From Lichtheimia corymbifera B2541 (Eukaryota; Mucoromycota; Mucoromycetes; Mucorales; Lichtheimiaceae), in assembly GCA_000697475.1 (NCBI GenBank), contig JNEU01000846.1:44691-108690 (forward strand): a DNA stretch of 64,000 bases. Reading direction: 5' to 3'. The notes beneath the pieces are model-generated. The model had not been told where the DNA came from. It made no database searches and saw nothing but the letters and a program-made list of their open reading frames with translations. The translations under genes were made by a program, and so were the position numbers. Positions 51,241 to 63,500 of the stretch are shown piece by piece (position 1 is the first letter of the stretch; the number at the start of each line of letters is the position of its first letter).

Positions 51241-53904
51241 TCACCAATGGCTTGCCAGGTTAGATTCTTTCAATACGGTATGTCGAAGATGAGGTGGAAC
51301 GAGTGACCATTTGGTAAACCAAGCCGTAGCCCTGATCTTTGGATCTTTGGAGGGTCTTGTAGAGATATTCTTCTTGTCAATACGCTTACGTTTCCTTGAA
51401 GTCATATTCATTCGTTGCTTGTTGTTGTTGTTGTCTTGTTCACGAGTAGCACTGTCAAAGCGTTCAAAGATCTCTCGAACTTTATCCCCTGTCAACTCCA
51501 CCAAACTGCTTACGCTGCGAGATGTCATAAGAAATTCGTATGCCAGTACCCGTTTCTTGGTAGCCACATAGAGATACTTGCCATCCCGTGACCATTGGAT
51601 CCCATTAATCTTGGCTAATATTCGCAGTCGTCGATCTCGTTCACCACGAAATGCAATCATAGTAATTTCTTGATGGGCTGCCAAACGTTCTTGATGATTG
51701 TTGTTGTCATGGTGACTGGATGCTGAAAGTGGTGGTGTGTGATCCAAATCTAGGATATTGACCACTTGTTGTTGTTGTGTATGCTGATGTAAAGAAGATG
51801 ATGTAGTGGTAGCGAGAATAGCTTCTTCAAGATTGATGGTGTGTAGATAGCCGTATCGATTGGTGAAAGCGAGCACGCCTTCAAGGCGCGGGTGAAATGC
51901 AATGGCGTAAGTATATCCAGCAGCGTCAATTGAGTACAAGACTTGTTGTGTCTCAGCTCGCCAAACAAGGACATGATTATGGGTATCTGAAGTGTGTGCA
52001 AAATGCCTTGATGATTGACTCCATGACACATATTGAGAAGAGTAGGGCATCTCGCCAGCCGGATGCTCGCCTACTCCTCCACCTCCACCCTGCAACCTGT
52101 GCACGGGCACCACAAGCTTGCGTTGATTCGTAAACACCACCGAACCTGTCGCTGCATCATGGACCAAGTCAAATAAGAAAACGTATCGATCATCACCAAC
52201 GCAAACCATTTGTCGTTGATCAAAGCTGACTTTGGCATCGTTGATAGGCACGTTGTCAAAAGATCGCAAATGTGTATAGAGCTGAACCACTTGCTGATGA
52301 TGATGCTGCTGTTCAAGACAATCGTGATGAGGCGGTAAGCGATACAACAAGACACCAGCTTCGTTCATGCATACAATCAGCATATGATCATAAACATTGG
52401 GTTGATCGAGTCGTGAGAGTCGTACAATCTGCACTGAGTTGGTCATCAATTGGACATTGTTCTTGCTCTTGAACTTGGTACCCCAGATCTTGCGTGGTGG
52501 ATGCTCTTGATCGTGACAACAATACAATTCGAATTCGCCTTCCAATCCCCCAATGGCCATGTAACCATATTTCTGAGCAAGACATAATGGTTCGAATTCC
52601 AATGCCATGTACGAATCTTGTCGAAATACGGGTGGAAAATCGGCTCGTCGGATGTATTTGGTGAAAGGAACAAATTTGGAAATGATCCCCGTACTTGCAT
52701 GATCATGGTTGTTGTTGCCATCCCCGGAAGATGAGGAGGATGTCAGCATGTGGTTGTATGTCGGATGGTCGGATGTCGATGACCGACGTAAGGAGACTGA
52801 CAAGTGCGTTTCACAAAACTTGCTGCCATTGGAGCTTGTACCACTATTGCTATTGTCATCCGATCCACCTTCATGGTTACTGGTTGTCATTGTCGTCGTT
52901 GTCGTCGTTGTCGTGGTAGTAGGAAGAGGTTGTTGTTGCTGATGACTGCTGCTGCTGCTACTACTACCGTTGTTGTTGTTGTTGTTGTTGCCTTTTCCAT
53001 CCATATCCATGGTTGATGATCCTTGTATCCTGATAGAAGTAGATGAAGAGGAGGAGGAACGCTGATCACTGTCGATCCATGTCAAAGGATCTTGCTTTGC
53101 TCTTTGTTCTCCCATCCAACGCCCTCCTCCACCTCCTCGATTGATCGAAGGATAATGATGCTGGTGCTGCTGTCGTCTTTTATCCATAATGATAGGTCGA
53201 CCACATTCCAAGATACGATTGCGATAAATGGCATAGAGTTGTTCTGATAGACCGTAATTGCCAAGAACAAGACATAATGCATTTGCTGATTGATCGTGGT
53301 TGGTAGTTGAGCATGACGATGGGAGTTGACGTGGCCATCCTTTCTCCTTTCGCCAAAAACTCGTGCGATGCCATGGTGCCATTGCATCCAATTGAGCCAG
53401 CTGTGTCTTGCGAGCTTTGATAAACCAAGTCAATCGCATATCGTTGGATTCCCATGTATAGTCGTTTGTGCTGTATGGATCTTCGTCCCACATGTCAAAC
53501 CCCGCTGTCGTTGCCGTGGCAGTTGTTGCTGCTGCAGTTTCACGATCGTTGTCGGCTTGTTGCATATCCAGATCAGCATCAGACAACTCGGACGCATCAC
53601 TGTCAGCATCATCTCGAGGACGATAATTGGGATTACGCGGACCCAAATACTCGTAGTCAAGTGAATATTCGGAATCGTCACTGTATGCCGCAGGATCGTC
53701 TGCAGTCTCTAGTTCCTCAATGGCGTGCATGGGTGGTGGCAATAATGGAGCTTGGCCATGAGGCATTGGGTCGTTGAAAGCATAGAGGGGTTGTGTTGTT
53801 GTTGTTGTTGTTGCAGGTCGGTTGCTGAGGAAGGTGGTAGCAGTGTCGGTCTCCCAAGACTCATCGCCTGACAGATCTTCACAATCGGCCTCATAGCTCG
53901 CCAT
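51241..53904 (-). CDS. WD40-like beta-propeller protein, single exon
   Basis: 887 residues without introns, in contrast to its neighbours. The N-terminal 150 residues are acidic (CEDLSGDESWETDT, DDADSDASELSDADLD), and a long Gln/Ser/Thr/Asn-rich region follows (about 255-400). The C-terminal half has propeller-like strands: KYGYMAIGGLEGEFELYCC, NSVQIVRLSRLDQPNVYDHM, KVSFDQRQMVCVGDDRYVFL, SRHFAHTSDTHNHVLVWRAE, YTYAIAFHPRLEGVLAFTNR and RILAKINGIQWSRDGKYLYV. The last part resembles the fungal DUF2415-type WD proteins (LARINGI.WS.DG); this family link is from memory. No catalytic motif is seen. A nuclear or scaffold role is guesswork; KKRVLAYEF and a basic RKRKRIDKK near residue 840 could be a nuclear signal. 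Confidence 0.8.
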   Translation of the reverse strand: MASYEADCEDLSGDESWETDTATTFLSNRPATTTTTTQPLYAFNDPMPHGQAPLLPPPMHAIEELETADDPAAYSDDSEYSLDYEYLGPRNPNYRPRDDADSDASELSDADLDMQQADNDRETAAATTATATTAGFDMWDEDPYSTNDYTWESNDMRLTWFIKARKTQLAQLDAMAPWHRTSFWRKEKGWPRQLPSSCSTTNHDQSANALCLVLGNYGLSEQLYAIYRNRILECGRPIIMDKRRQQHQHHYPSINRGGGGGRWMGEQRAKQDPLTWIDSDQRSSSSSSTSIRIQGSSTMDMDGKGNNNNNNNGSSSSSSSHQQQQPLPTTTTTTTTTTMTTSNHEGGSDDNSNSGTSSNGSKFCETHLSVSLRRSSTSDHPTYNHMLTSSSSSGDGNNNHDHASTGIISKFVPFTKYIRRADFPPVFRQDSYMALEFEPLCLAQKYGYMAIGGLEGEFELYCCHDQEHPPRKIWGTKFKSKNNVQLMTNSVQIVRLSRLDQPNVYDHMLIVCMNEAGVLLYRLPPHHDCLEQQHHHQQVVQLYTHLRSFDNVPINDAKVSFDQRQMVCVGDDRYVFLFDLVHDAATGSVVFTNQRKLVVPVHRLQGGGGGVGEHPAGEMPYSSQYVSWSQSSRHFAHTSDTHNHVLVWRAETQQVLYSIDAAGYTYAIAFHPRLEGVLAFTNRYGYLHTINLEEAILATTTSSSLHQHTQQQQVVNILDLDHTPPLSASSHHDNNNHQERLAAHQEITMIAFRGERDRRLRILAKINGIQWSRDGKYLYVATKKRVLAYEFLMTSRSVSSLVELTGDKVREIFERFDSATREQDNNNNKQRMNMTSRKRKRIDKKNISTRPSKDPKIRATAWFTKWSLVPPHLRHTVLKESNLASHW

Positions 53905-56900
53905 ACTACGAGGAGCAAATGGGTTGAAAGAAAAAAAGAAAGGTAGCTAGTGAATAAAACAAGGAGGAGAAGGGAGAGTGAAAACGTGAGAAAGGTAAAG
54001 AAGGTATAAAAATTCTAAGAATCTGCTTTGCTACAGTGCCGTGTTCTATCCCGCCTGCCAACACAAAGGGATCCACATTCTCATTATCCAGATGAAAAAG
54101 ATAAACATGCTGTGCCTCTCCGAAACCTTCTTGCTTCCATGTGTTGTGTGTCTCATTTGCATATACACAAATACAATAATACTCTTTATTATTTACACGC
54201 GCTATTATATTTCCTCCGATTTATATCATTAATGCATATCATCGTCGGATTGATGCCTTTCCTCATATCCGATATCTCTCTGGCAGTAAAGCCCGAGCCT
54301 CGTACAACCTAAGGAACATGACAATAAATTGTTTTTTATCTTGGATTTCGAGAAATTCCTGTTGTGTGTGCAACAAGCGCATCAGGCGAGTATTGATAAT
54401 ACTAACTTCATGTACTTACATTATTCTTCCCCCTTTCTTTGTTTCCTTCCCCCAATCCTCTCTCCCCTCATGTCATAAGGTGCCTGCCTCTCTGTGTGTC
54501 TCTTTGATCGTTAATGCAAATCTTCTATCCTACCCCCCCCCCCCCCCCCCCCCATCTTCTATTGCTTAACATACCATGGCTTTTTCCTTTTATATACACA
54601 ACCCAATCCCTATCTCTTTTCCCTCTCTCTCTCTCTCTGGTTTATGACATCAGATTGATCCGGTCATATACGGGATGGCAAAGAAAAGAAAACGGGTGGT
54701 GACCACTATTACTACAATGCCCATAGCCTGCTTTATCAATCACACACACACATGTGTCCTCTTCCCCTTGATATACAATGTGGGCCGATTATAGCCCGAT
54801 CCTCGTATATTATAGCTGTGCCACATTCATATCACCGTACTCATTAAATATAAGCACACATGCAAAGAGAAAAAGATAATAATGATACCTCTCTCGGTGT
54901 ATCCACAACGAAATGGCAAACTCACAAGTGCGTGCTCAGACGAGTTGGATGTGCATATGCAGCCGTCATCATCCATTTCCAAACGCGGTACTTACATCCG
55001 AGATGTCGTCTTTTACCCTTTCCACCATGACATTTCTTGGTCTCTTTAATCCTTGTTGATGGTCATAACTTTATCATACAATACATCCGGTGATTCGGCT
55101 CCATTTTAATCCTTGCAAACATCCCCTTATGATGTTGACGCCATCATTAGATGCATGCACATCTTTATCTTCCCACACACACACCACGTACGCTCCTTGA
55201 CCGCCGCTTCCCCCTTTTTTTGATCCATGCATTAAAGACCAGCACGCTTGTCAGAGTCGTAGTATGTGCCACATGCATTCTGCATGTAATGCATACATAC
55301 AACAGTATACTCATACGCAACAAGTTGTTGGATGAAATGTAAACTCACAACGACGACGATAGCCTTTCTTCTTCGTCTCTGCTCCCCCAACTTTCTCGAG
55401 AAACTCTAATGTTGCTTGGACCTTTCAACTCCTCATCTTGTTCTCCATAAAGACATTGTCATATTATCTCATCTGTCAAAATATGGCAAAGATCGACATG
55501 TCGTACTTTTCTCGGCGAAGATTATGATATCTAAATCTCGGTTCTTCACACACTCACACTCACACAAGTATGGGTCATATAAAATTTAACATGTGGGATG
55601 CTGAGAATATCGCATGATATTGAGTCTCGTGCGTTAACGGGTATGTTATTTGAAAGGAAATCCACACGTTTATCGCTTTATATATACATCTTCCGAGCGA
55701 ACGGAATTAAAAAAGGTGCGTGTGCTACTTTATCACCAAGCGTCACACAGATTATTGCAATCGTGATGATTCCATTTTTCTATTTTAGTGTTGCACGACC
55801 ACGACGTTCTTCTCGATTACCCAACATGCTTCATCACACCATATACCGAAAACGGAAAGTTGGGGGTGGGGTACCATCCATCTAACCAAGCCTTATTATT
55901 ATTATTATTCTATGCTTTTACACACACACATGTACCGTGCAGCAGGCACAATGAACCCATCGATTCATGCACGTTCTCCTGGTGTTCCTGGTTGAATTGC
56001 AAATTCAACACAAAGTGGCTGGAAAGGATTCCATGACACATACACACACACACAAAATAGCATCATGCCGTGGCTGGTACGTAGATAGACCCTGATGTGA
56101 GAGAGCGATAGAGTTATTTCATTTTGAGATGATGTTTGCGTCAAAAGCATCCTTTATAAGTACCAGCCATTCACGCACATTTATTCACACACACACACAA
56201 AAACGCATGCCATGGCGCGGTAGTGGATTTGCCTTGGAACGCGTTGGTATGTTGCATTGGAATTGTAGGTTACACTTGATCCAATATGTCGGGTTTTTAT
56301 CGCTCACGTTATCGTGCATGGTTGTTGCCATATTGGACACAAGCCAAGAAGCCATCCTACCTGGATGTTTTTACCTAAAATTCGTGGTCCATCGCATACC
56401 ATTTTATTTTAAACCTACCGATCATGGACGCCCTTGCATCAGGTTGCATATTGCATGATCACAAAGTAGATCATTCATCTCATCATCGGATAATGCTATC
56501 CGTTTCCGAAGCCGCTTTATTACATTGTTACACGATCTACTAAATATTTTGCTCTGTACAACGATCACCCCCTTTCCCCCTTCCTGATGTCTCTCTTATA
56601 TCAACGTGGACCTTGGGTGGTGGCTTCATAGATCACATGGTCCAGCTGCTGTAGGATTCTATTGCTACGTATAGCCACATTATATCAACACGACTATCAC
56701 GTATCAGGAACAGTGGATAGCGGATGCAGCGTATGCAATGTCTTCACTACCCGACGTGATCTAAATGGTGGTAGTATGTAGCCATGTCGCGTGAGCAGAT
56801 GATGATCACCAGGTGGACTTGGATCACATTACATTATCACAAATTTTGTCTGCATAGTGATCGCCGTCTTGTCATTGACACATAACTTGCTGTATGTGCT

Positions 56901-57429
56901 AACATGACCACATGATGATGAACACTGCATCAGGCTGAATAGGTAACACTGTAGGATGCATCTATAAGGAGCCATGGTTGATCCTATTTTGCGTATTGCA
57001 ACCAGGAGAATCATATCGATCCATATTATCATGAAGGGGCACGAAAATAAAATTGAAGATGCGTCATTGTGAATAGGGTATATTATTTTCATTGTAATGA
57101 TCTTTAAGGGTGTTGGTACTTGAAATGCGACATTGATCCAAACTGGCTCAATAAAAAGATGGAAGGCGATGATAAAAACATCCACATATGGGTGTGGTGT
57201 TATGGCAACATGAACGGACAAGCCCTTGTTGGAGCGAACTCAACTTTAAAGGATGGCCTACATAGCACCCTACTTTCCTGTACTGATGCGTCTTTCTGCT
57301 GTCCTCCTTGTTGATAGTGTGGGATATATACGTATACAAAGAGTGATAGCTAACAAGTAATATTTTCATTGTTGAGGGTGGGTTGCTATCACTGATCCCT
57401 TATTTGCATGAATGAACACCACTATTAAA
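53905..57429. other. Gene-poor region
   Basis: About 3.5 kb with no supported gene. It holds a pyrimidine-rich stretch (54400-54640) with a 21-nt C-run, CA-repeat patches (54741-54750, 55175-55185, 56042-56053, 56186-56198), and diverged repeat fragments. About 56485-56535 resembles 59010-59065 (GATAATGC.A.(C)CGTTTCC..(A/G)(A/C)GCCGCT). Confidence 0.4.
54533..54553 (+). repeat. Poly-C run, 21 nt
   Basis: Uninterrupted C homopolymer within a CT-rich tract. Its exact length is uncertain in any assembly. Confidence 0.85.
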
Positions 57430-58520
57430 CAACCGCCATCCTTATATGGAAGCTGAGCGCAATCACTTGCTATACAGCCTCTTCCTCCTTCTTCAAACGC
57501 AGCTTTACAATCGACACCGCAATCCACTTTTATTTCTAATGCACCCAATACACCATGCTCGGAATCAGATGGCAACTCATTTGAAGCGACAACGCTTATC
57601 AGTACAACGTGTTTTTATTTCCAATGAAGCAACATTGAACGTCGCAACTTGCTCAACAACCACAACACGACAGGGTAATTCCAATCGACGTAGACGACTG
57701 GAGAAACTGAAGCACGGCTATCATTGACGACGTGAATAATAATGCCATGGAAAGCACTTGTTTCTATTCGGTATCCAACGCGAGTTGATATGGCGGTTTG
57801 CTTGGACGAGAGCTGGAACTGTGGCCACCGGAGTTATGCTAGCAGCAAAAGCCGGATCATTTCTTTTACAAGGCAAGGTCGTCAAAAAGATTCCTTGAAA
57901 GAATTGGTTGCCAACGCTATGGTAAGACATCATTCTTCTATCACGAATAATGGTTGACACTTTTGAGTATCATAGGTCGTGCTCATTACGGATTATACAG
58001 CTCTATCCCACATTCAATCACTTGGATCTTTCGCACTGCTGTTATGCACCCCATTGACGAAGAGCCCCTTTCATGCGATTCGACTTTTGCCACCATTACA
58101 TGTTTTGATCATATCGACGATCACCCTCGAATTTGGATGGCGATTGAACGATACTTGGCAGCTACAAGATCATGATCGACGGCTTTTGTAAGCTCGACCA
58201 AATGTCCGCCAACCAGACGTACCCTTTGGTCAACATTGATCCAGTCAACAAAGCGCATTATGGGAAGGATGTTCATGGATAGCACCAACTTTTTGTTCAG
58301 AGGCGATCGATTTTGATATTGGCTCTAATGAATGGGACCGCCAAGGGCTCTTGCTTTGCTGCTGCTGATGTTTGCATGCCGAGTTCAAGGGATCAAAGGA
58401 TCTTTCATGCTGAAGGTAATAACGGATCGGCGAAGCGAGTGTTAATGAGGATTACTAACCTTTGATGTGTAGCAGGAAACCCACATTTTCGATCTCTCTG
58501 CCTGCAGCTAAAAGCCGCCA
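57430..58520 (+). pseudogene. Decayed membrane-protein gene
   Basis: Open stretches in different frames join only with frameshifts. 57780-57890 reads RAGTVATGVMLAAKAGSFLL (membrane-like) and then hits a stop; a neighbouring frame continues SLKELVANAM to a GTAAGA donor at 57919. After a good acceptor (ATCATAG) the next exon reads DYTALSHIQSLGSFALLLCT, then LLPPLHVLIISTITLEFGWR, to a stop at about 58190. Further downstream EAIDFDIGSNEWDRQG and RALALLLLMFACRVQGIKGS lie in separate frames. It looks like a multi-pass membrane protein with at least one frameshift. The family is not recognised. Confidence 0.35.
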
Positions 58521-60315
58521 TACACTCACTGACAATAACACCATGACAAGATCTGGATTCGACCAAGCATTAGCTCTCACTCACTTGCACACACGATGAT
58601 CACCCTGCTATACCTTCAAATTCTTTTTGACATGGCCCATCATCATGAACGCCCTTTACCATAATGAATCTACACAGCCACCTCCAACAATCATCCTCCA
58701 GCATGTCATGCACCAGTTACATATATTTGAATACGGATCCATATTATCATGATAAAAGTTACTTAATGATGGCATATATGGTTTGGTCATTGTAAAAAGG
58801 TCGATGGTACTATTTGGGGTAGAATATTATGGGGTTAACAGCAATAGTATTAATAAAGACACAACTCGTTTACGGAGGTGTTTTTACAATCTGACTCTTG
58901 CGATCAGTATTATCCCCCCTCTACTACACGATATAATTTACATATATGTATCGTCCATGTACACATATACAATTAGGTCCTATGGAGGTGTAGCTTTAAT
59001 AATCCACCTCTTTGCTCGATAATGCCACTCGTTTCCAGCGCCGCTGTTGCACTGTCACACAATCGTTCAAATAATGTGATCTGTGCACCGACCTTGCCAT
59101 TGGTGTTGGATTATCCTGTTTGCATACCATAATACAACGAGGCACTATATAATGCATTACGCCCTTATGAAAAGGCTAGATGATGATAAAGCTACCCTTC
59201 TGAAAAGAGCCACGGCCTTTCTATCTGGTGCATCATGCCCTTCTTGATATTTAATAAGTCATTTTCTTTTGCAGCACTACCCAGCATCGCATACACAATG
59301 CACCAACAGCAGCATCCTTTTTTCTTATCCACTTTATACACCTTCTTGGTATACAGAAAAGTATATCCATAGACATACCAACATTAGCAGCCTCTTGAGT
59401 TTTGCAGTACGCCAATACCAACAACAAGAAAAAGAGCTTGTGATTAATCCGTTGGGGTAGATCGAGTTACCGATATATCCGGCAAACGATTTGGATCGAT
59501 AACCCATATACCAAATGTATTTACAGTCGCTGGGTATGAAAGCGATGCATAGTCAAAGATGTTGGTGAGTGCATTACCCCGTGGGGTTTAACGTTGAGAT
59601 AGGCCGTTAGATGCTCTGACATGGCGAATTCAGTCATGCCGTAAACATTTGTTAACATAAAATCAGGAGGCAACGTTTCATTAATGAGCAAACTCATGTT
59701 TGGTACAGGGCAATTTACAGACATACGGAATAAGAGGTGTAAGGCTGACATTATGCACGTGCCTCCCTATTTTATGCAGATAAGCTAAATGCAAGTCAGC
59801 GGCTGAAGCAAAGTCTTTGTTCTAAAAGGTGGCAATGCCGTATCAATTCTGAGGCTACGTCGATTTTGGATATGACAACAAAAAGTACACGAGAGGAATA
59901 GGATCTATTATTTAAGCAACACATCTGCAATACAGTGGCACCCTTGTAAGAAGGAAAAGAGCTGCCCAGGCACAAGGGGTAATGTCTGTACTTTTTCAGG
60001 GGTGAAAAAGCCAATCTCGACCTAGTGCAATAGGCGAAGGCAAGGGATGGGGTGGTTGTACGCACACAAAAGCAGTAACTGATGATTACCCAACAAAAAA
60101 AGAAAGCGTACGGTACCTGTGTGTGTGTGGCACATGTTATATGAGTGGATTGTCACAAACGTCACGGATGACATTGCCAGGGCGGACCCGACCCCTGACG
60201 ACAACATCCAATCGCAAACGAATCTGGCCGAGAAAAAATTTATCGTTTAAGAACAAGTGAGATTGGGGAACTTGTTTGTTCTTCCCTTTTTTCCTTAACC
60301 CCTCTCTATACAGAA
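58521..60315. other. Intergenic, possible gene remnants
   Basis: On the minus strand 59521-59751 a 76-codon ORF includes NVYGMTEFAMSEHL. YGMTE is a motif of AMP-forming (ANL superfamily) synthetases, but no other ANL motif is present, so at most a remnant. The last 70 bp are the ADP/ATP carrier promoter and leader. Confidence 0.3.
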
Positions 60316-61399
60316 ATGGCCGAAAAGTCCCAGAACCAATTCGTTATCGTAAGTGGTTTAAACACACATACAGCATCGTTATCAGCAACATCATGTACCA
60401 ACCAACAACATTACATGATAGGACTTCCTTATGGGTGGTGTCTCTGCTGCCGTCTCCAAGACTGCTGCTGCCCCCATTGAGCGTATCAAGCTCTTGATCC
60501 AAAACCAAGATGAGATGATCAAGCAAGGTCGTCTTGCTACCCCCTACAAGGGCATTGGCGACTGCTTTGCCCGTACCATGAAGGATGAAGGTGTTGTCTC
60601 CTTCTGGCGTGGTAACACTGCCAACATCATCCGTTACTTCCCTACCCAAGCTTTGAACTTTGCTTTCAAGGATAAGTTCAAGCGTATGTTCAACAAGGAC
60701 AAGAAGAAGGATGGCTACTGGGCTTGGTTCGCCGGTAACTTGGCTTCTGGTAAGTTATTTGTTTACATACATACATATACATGCATCGGAGTGGAAAAAT
60801 CAAGGAACACAGTGTAAGCTAAATTTTGAATCTCTTTTCTTCAAACAGGTGGTGCTGCTGGTGCCTCTTCTCTTTTCTTCGTCTACTCCCTTGACTATGC
60901 TCGTACTCGTCTTGCTAACGATGCCAAGGCTGCCAAGGGTGGTGGAGACCGTCAATTCAACGGTCTTATTGATGTCTACCGCAAGACCTTGAAGTCTGAT
61001 GGTATTGCCGGTTTGTACCGTGGTTTCACCATCTCTTGTGTTGGTATCATTGTCTACCGTGGTCTTTACTTCGGTATGTACGACTCTCTTAAGCCTGCTC
61101 TTCCCGAGAACCTCCAAAAGAACTTCTTGGCCTCTTTCTTGCTTGGCTGGGCTGTTACCACTGGTGCTGGTCTTGCTTCCTACCCCATCGATACCGTCCG
61201 TAGACGTATGATGATGACCTCTGGTGCTGCTGTCAAGTACGACTCTTCCATCCACGCCTTCAAGGAAATCGTCAAGAACGAGGGTACCAAGTCTCTCTTC
61301 AAGGGTGCTGGTGCTAACATTCTCCGTGCCATTGCTGGTGCTGGTGTCTTGTCTGGTTATGATGCCCTTCAAGAAATCCTCTTCGGCAAGAAGTTCTAA
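60316..61399 (+). CDS. Mitochondrial ADP/ATP carrier
   Basis: Exchanges cytosolic ADP for matrix ATP across the inner membrane. The exons 60316-60348, 60422-60749 and 60849-61399 join in frame to 303 residues. The start [20 protein letters not shown] is followed by the first carrier signature [16 protein letters not shown], then [20 protein letters not shown] and [20 protein letters not shown]. The latter contains RRRMMM, the diagnostic ADP/ATP carrier signature. Codon use is strongly biased to C-ending codons (GCC, TTC, AAG, TCC), unlike the neighbours, and fits a very highly expressed gene. No N-terminal extension is present. There is a 3' pyrimidine-rich flank and no close neighbour within 2 kb on either side. 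Confidence 0.98.
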
Positions 61400-62309
61400 A
61401 CGCCATTTCTATCTTCTCCTTTAATCACTCGCTCCAACATTACAACACATCCATCTTGAAAACTATATCACTCTTGTAGAAGTTGCAAATAGAGAGACAC
61501 TCAGGGGGTAACCCCACATGAAAGAAATACAATTTCTTTGTTCAAAGGAAGCATGATGGTTCAATTGTTTATGGGTACAACGGGGTGGTAACAAATGGAA
61601 TGGTCAACATGGTGCTCGATATTCTACTAAGCGCTCATTGGCTCAATGAATATACTATGGTGTCATTCAGAGATAGGATGATAGAGTTTCGTTGCATCAT
61701 GTGACAGAGCTATAAGCAAATGCATCTTATCAAAGATAACTAAAGCGCGTGTCTTTTAGCGCATTCTGTATTTGCAAAAGCAGTTGTTCTGAATGAAGCA
61801 TTGGGAATCTAATAAGCATGCTGTAACAATCATCGCGTGCATAATATGGATCAATGCATGTGCAAGTTTATTACTGATAGTCACTATACGCTTTTGCTAA
61901 AGATGCTAGTTTAGTAGAATACCGATCAGATCCTTTCTCTTACTCTCATTTCCCTTTATCACAGCATTTCTTCTACGATCCTTCATCCACCATACCATGA
62001 AGCCTTCTATGATACAATGCATCCATCACGTGCCCACACACGATGAGCTCCAACTCAGGAAGATTACACTATGCAGACCCAGAAATGGTTGGTCAACCAA
62101 TCTCATATTTGTGAAAGCGACCCTTTAACCCAAAATCATTTACAATAGTTCGAATTGCTGCAATGGAGGAGATACATCGATGCGGGAAGTCTCTATCCTT
62201 TGGGTGGGTACTATGCAAAGTTGGATGGATGGATGTGAGGCGGCACTTGATGCAGTTGGGTGATGATGATTGCACATAGTCGACATGTTGCAAAAAGGAT
62301 GATGGTAGT
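61400..62309. other. Intergenic, no gene seen
   Basis: 3' flank of the ADP/ATP carrier followed by AT-rich sequence; no ORF or RNA gene with support. Confidence 0.4.
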
Positions 62310-62870
62310 AGCTGCCATGGAATAGGGTGTAGAATATGCACCAATCGTTTACGATGAAAGTTCAATGGTCAAGTTGATAGTTGTCTTTGTCCATGCGTTG
62401 TATAATCCATCCATATCCATATCCAAGCAACCCGTATATGTTGAAGCAAATTGACATACGTAAATAAAGCTGCTGCTACACAATGGCTATCTGCTGTTCG
62501 CATAAAAAGAGGCTCCAAGCCAAGTTGCTGCAAGTAAATGGAGCCAATGTAGTAGAAGACCTTGCTAATGACGACTGATATGACGTTTGGTGGTGATAGA
62601 GGAGCGTGCAAGAGAAAGTATAGTGTCAAGGAATGCGGGTGTTGCCGTAGTGGGGTGCCACACGCCATGGAATTTGCCATTCAGTCAAAGACAATAGGAT
62701 CAAGATAGTTGCATTGCAGGATCGACATGATGGGGCAAAGCAGCACAATCGTTCGCAGGTTATAGTTGTAGTTGAATGGGGCAACATTGGAGAATGGGGA
62801 GAAGAGGGAAATAAAGTGTGAGTGGAAGAAGTGGAAATTAAATCTGTCAGTCAGTCAGACATATCCATAT
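62310..62870 (+). repeat. Repeat family A, copy 3
   Basis: Same order and orientation as 6490-7060: GTAGAATATGCACCAATCG, ACGTAAATAAAGCTG, GGCTATCTGCTGTTCGC, AGTAGAAGACCTTGCTAATG, CATTCAGTCAAAGACAATAG, AATCGTTCGCAG and GGAAGAAGTGGAAATTAAA. The last block is shared with 14480 in reverse. No ORF. Confidence 0.7.
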
Positions 62871-62929
62871 ACACCGATATCAATGCATGATACATATTGG
62901 GATTGCCTGTCTCGAACCTCAAACTTTCA

Positions 62930-63500
62930 CACAATATGCTCTAGGATATGCTGAACAACTTTGTCTTAATAAAGAACCCACACTTCATTTAAAAATTTCG
63001 AAAGGGAGAGCATAATGTGGGGTTTACTATGATGGGCGGAAATTGGGAACGCGCCGGATTTATGAAAAAGTCAATTAGTATGTAGTTTCTTGGGATTCCC
63101 CATCTCGCACTTGAAACTTGGTCAGACGGTACTCTCGCACATGCTGATCAACTTCATTCATTTAAAAACCGCATGGTTCATTATGTACATTTTGAATGCG
63201 GGGCAGCCCAAATATAGGAGAAAGTAGGGTAGACGCTCCTGCTCCCCGAGATCGCCTACCTCGGACCTGAAACTTTCACACAACATCCTTTCGACCACGC
63301 CGAGCAATTTCGTTCCCATAAAGACCCCAGGGTTCATTATGAAAACTTTGAATGTAGGAGAGACGACGAAAGGATGGAAACATAAATAGGGTGTACGGCC
63401 GTGCGCGCCGATCTTGCCCCTGGCGACGTCGAAACTTGGTCAAGAGGTGCTCTCGGTCATGCTGAACAACATCGTTCTCATAAAGCCCCTACACATCATT
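62930..63500 (-). repeat. Repeat family D, inverted set
   Basis: Reverse complements of the family D core lie near 62975, 63165, 63323 and 63485 (AAAGAACCCACACTTCATTT, AACCGCATGGTTCATTATG, AAAGACCCCAGGGTTCATTA), with CTCGCACTTGAAACTTGGTC and ACATGCTGATCAACTT between. With copy A at 62310-62870 this is the inverted image of 13360-15080. Confidence 0.65.

Noticed and set aside
59521..59751. YGMTE motif suggesting an AMP-forming synthetase
   Set aside because: Five residues only; no other ANL motif in any frame nearby. Could be chance or a tiny remnant.
60800..61372. 190-codon minus-strand ORF
   Set aside because: Antisense shadow of the ADP/ATP carrier, open because of its codon bias.
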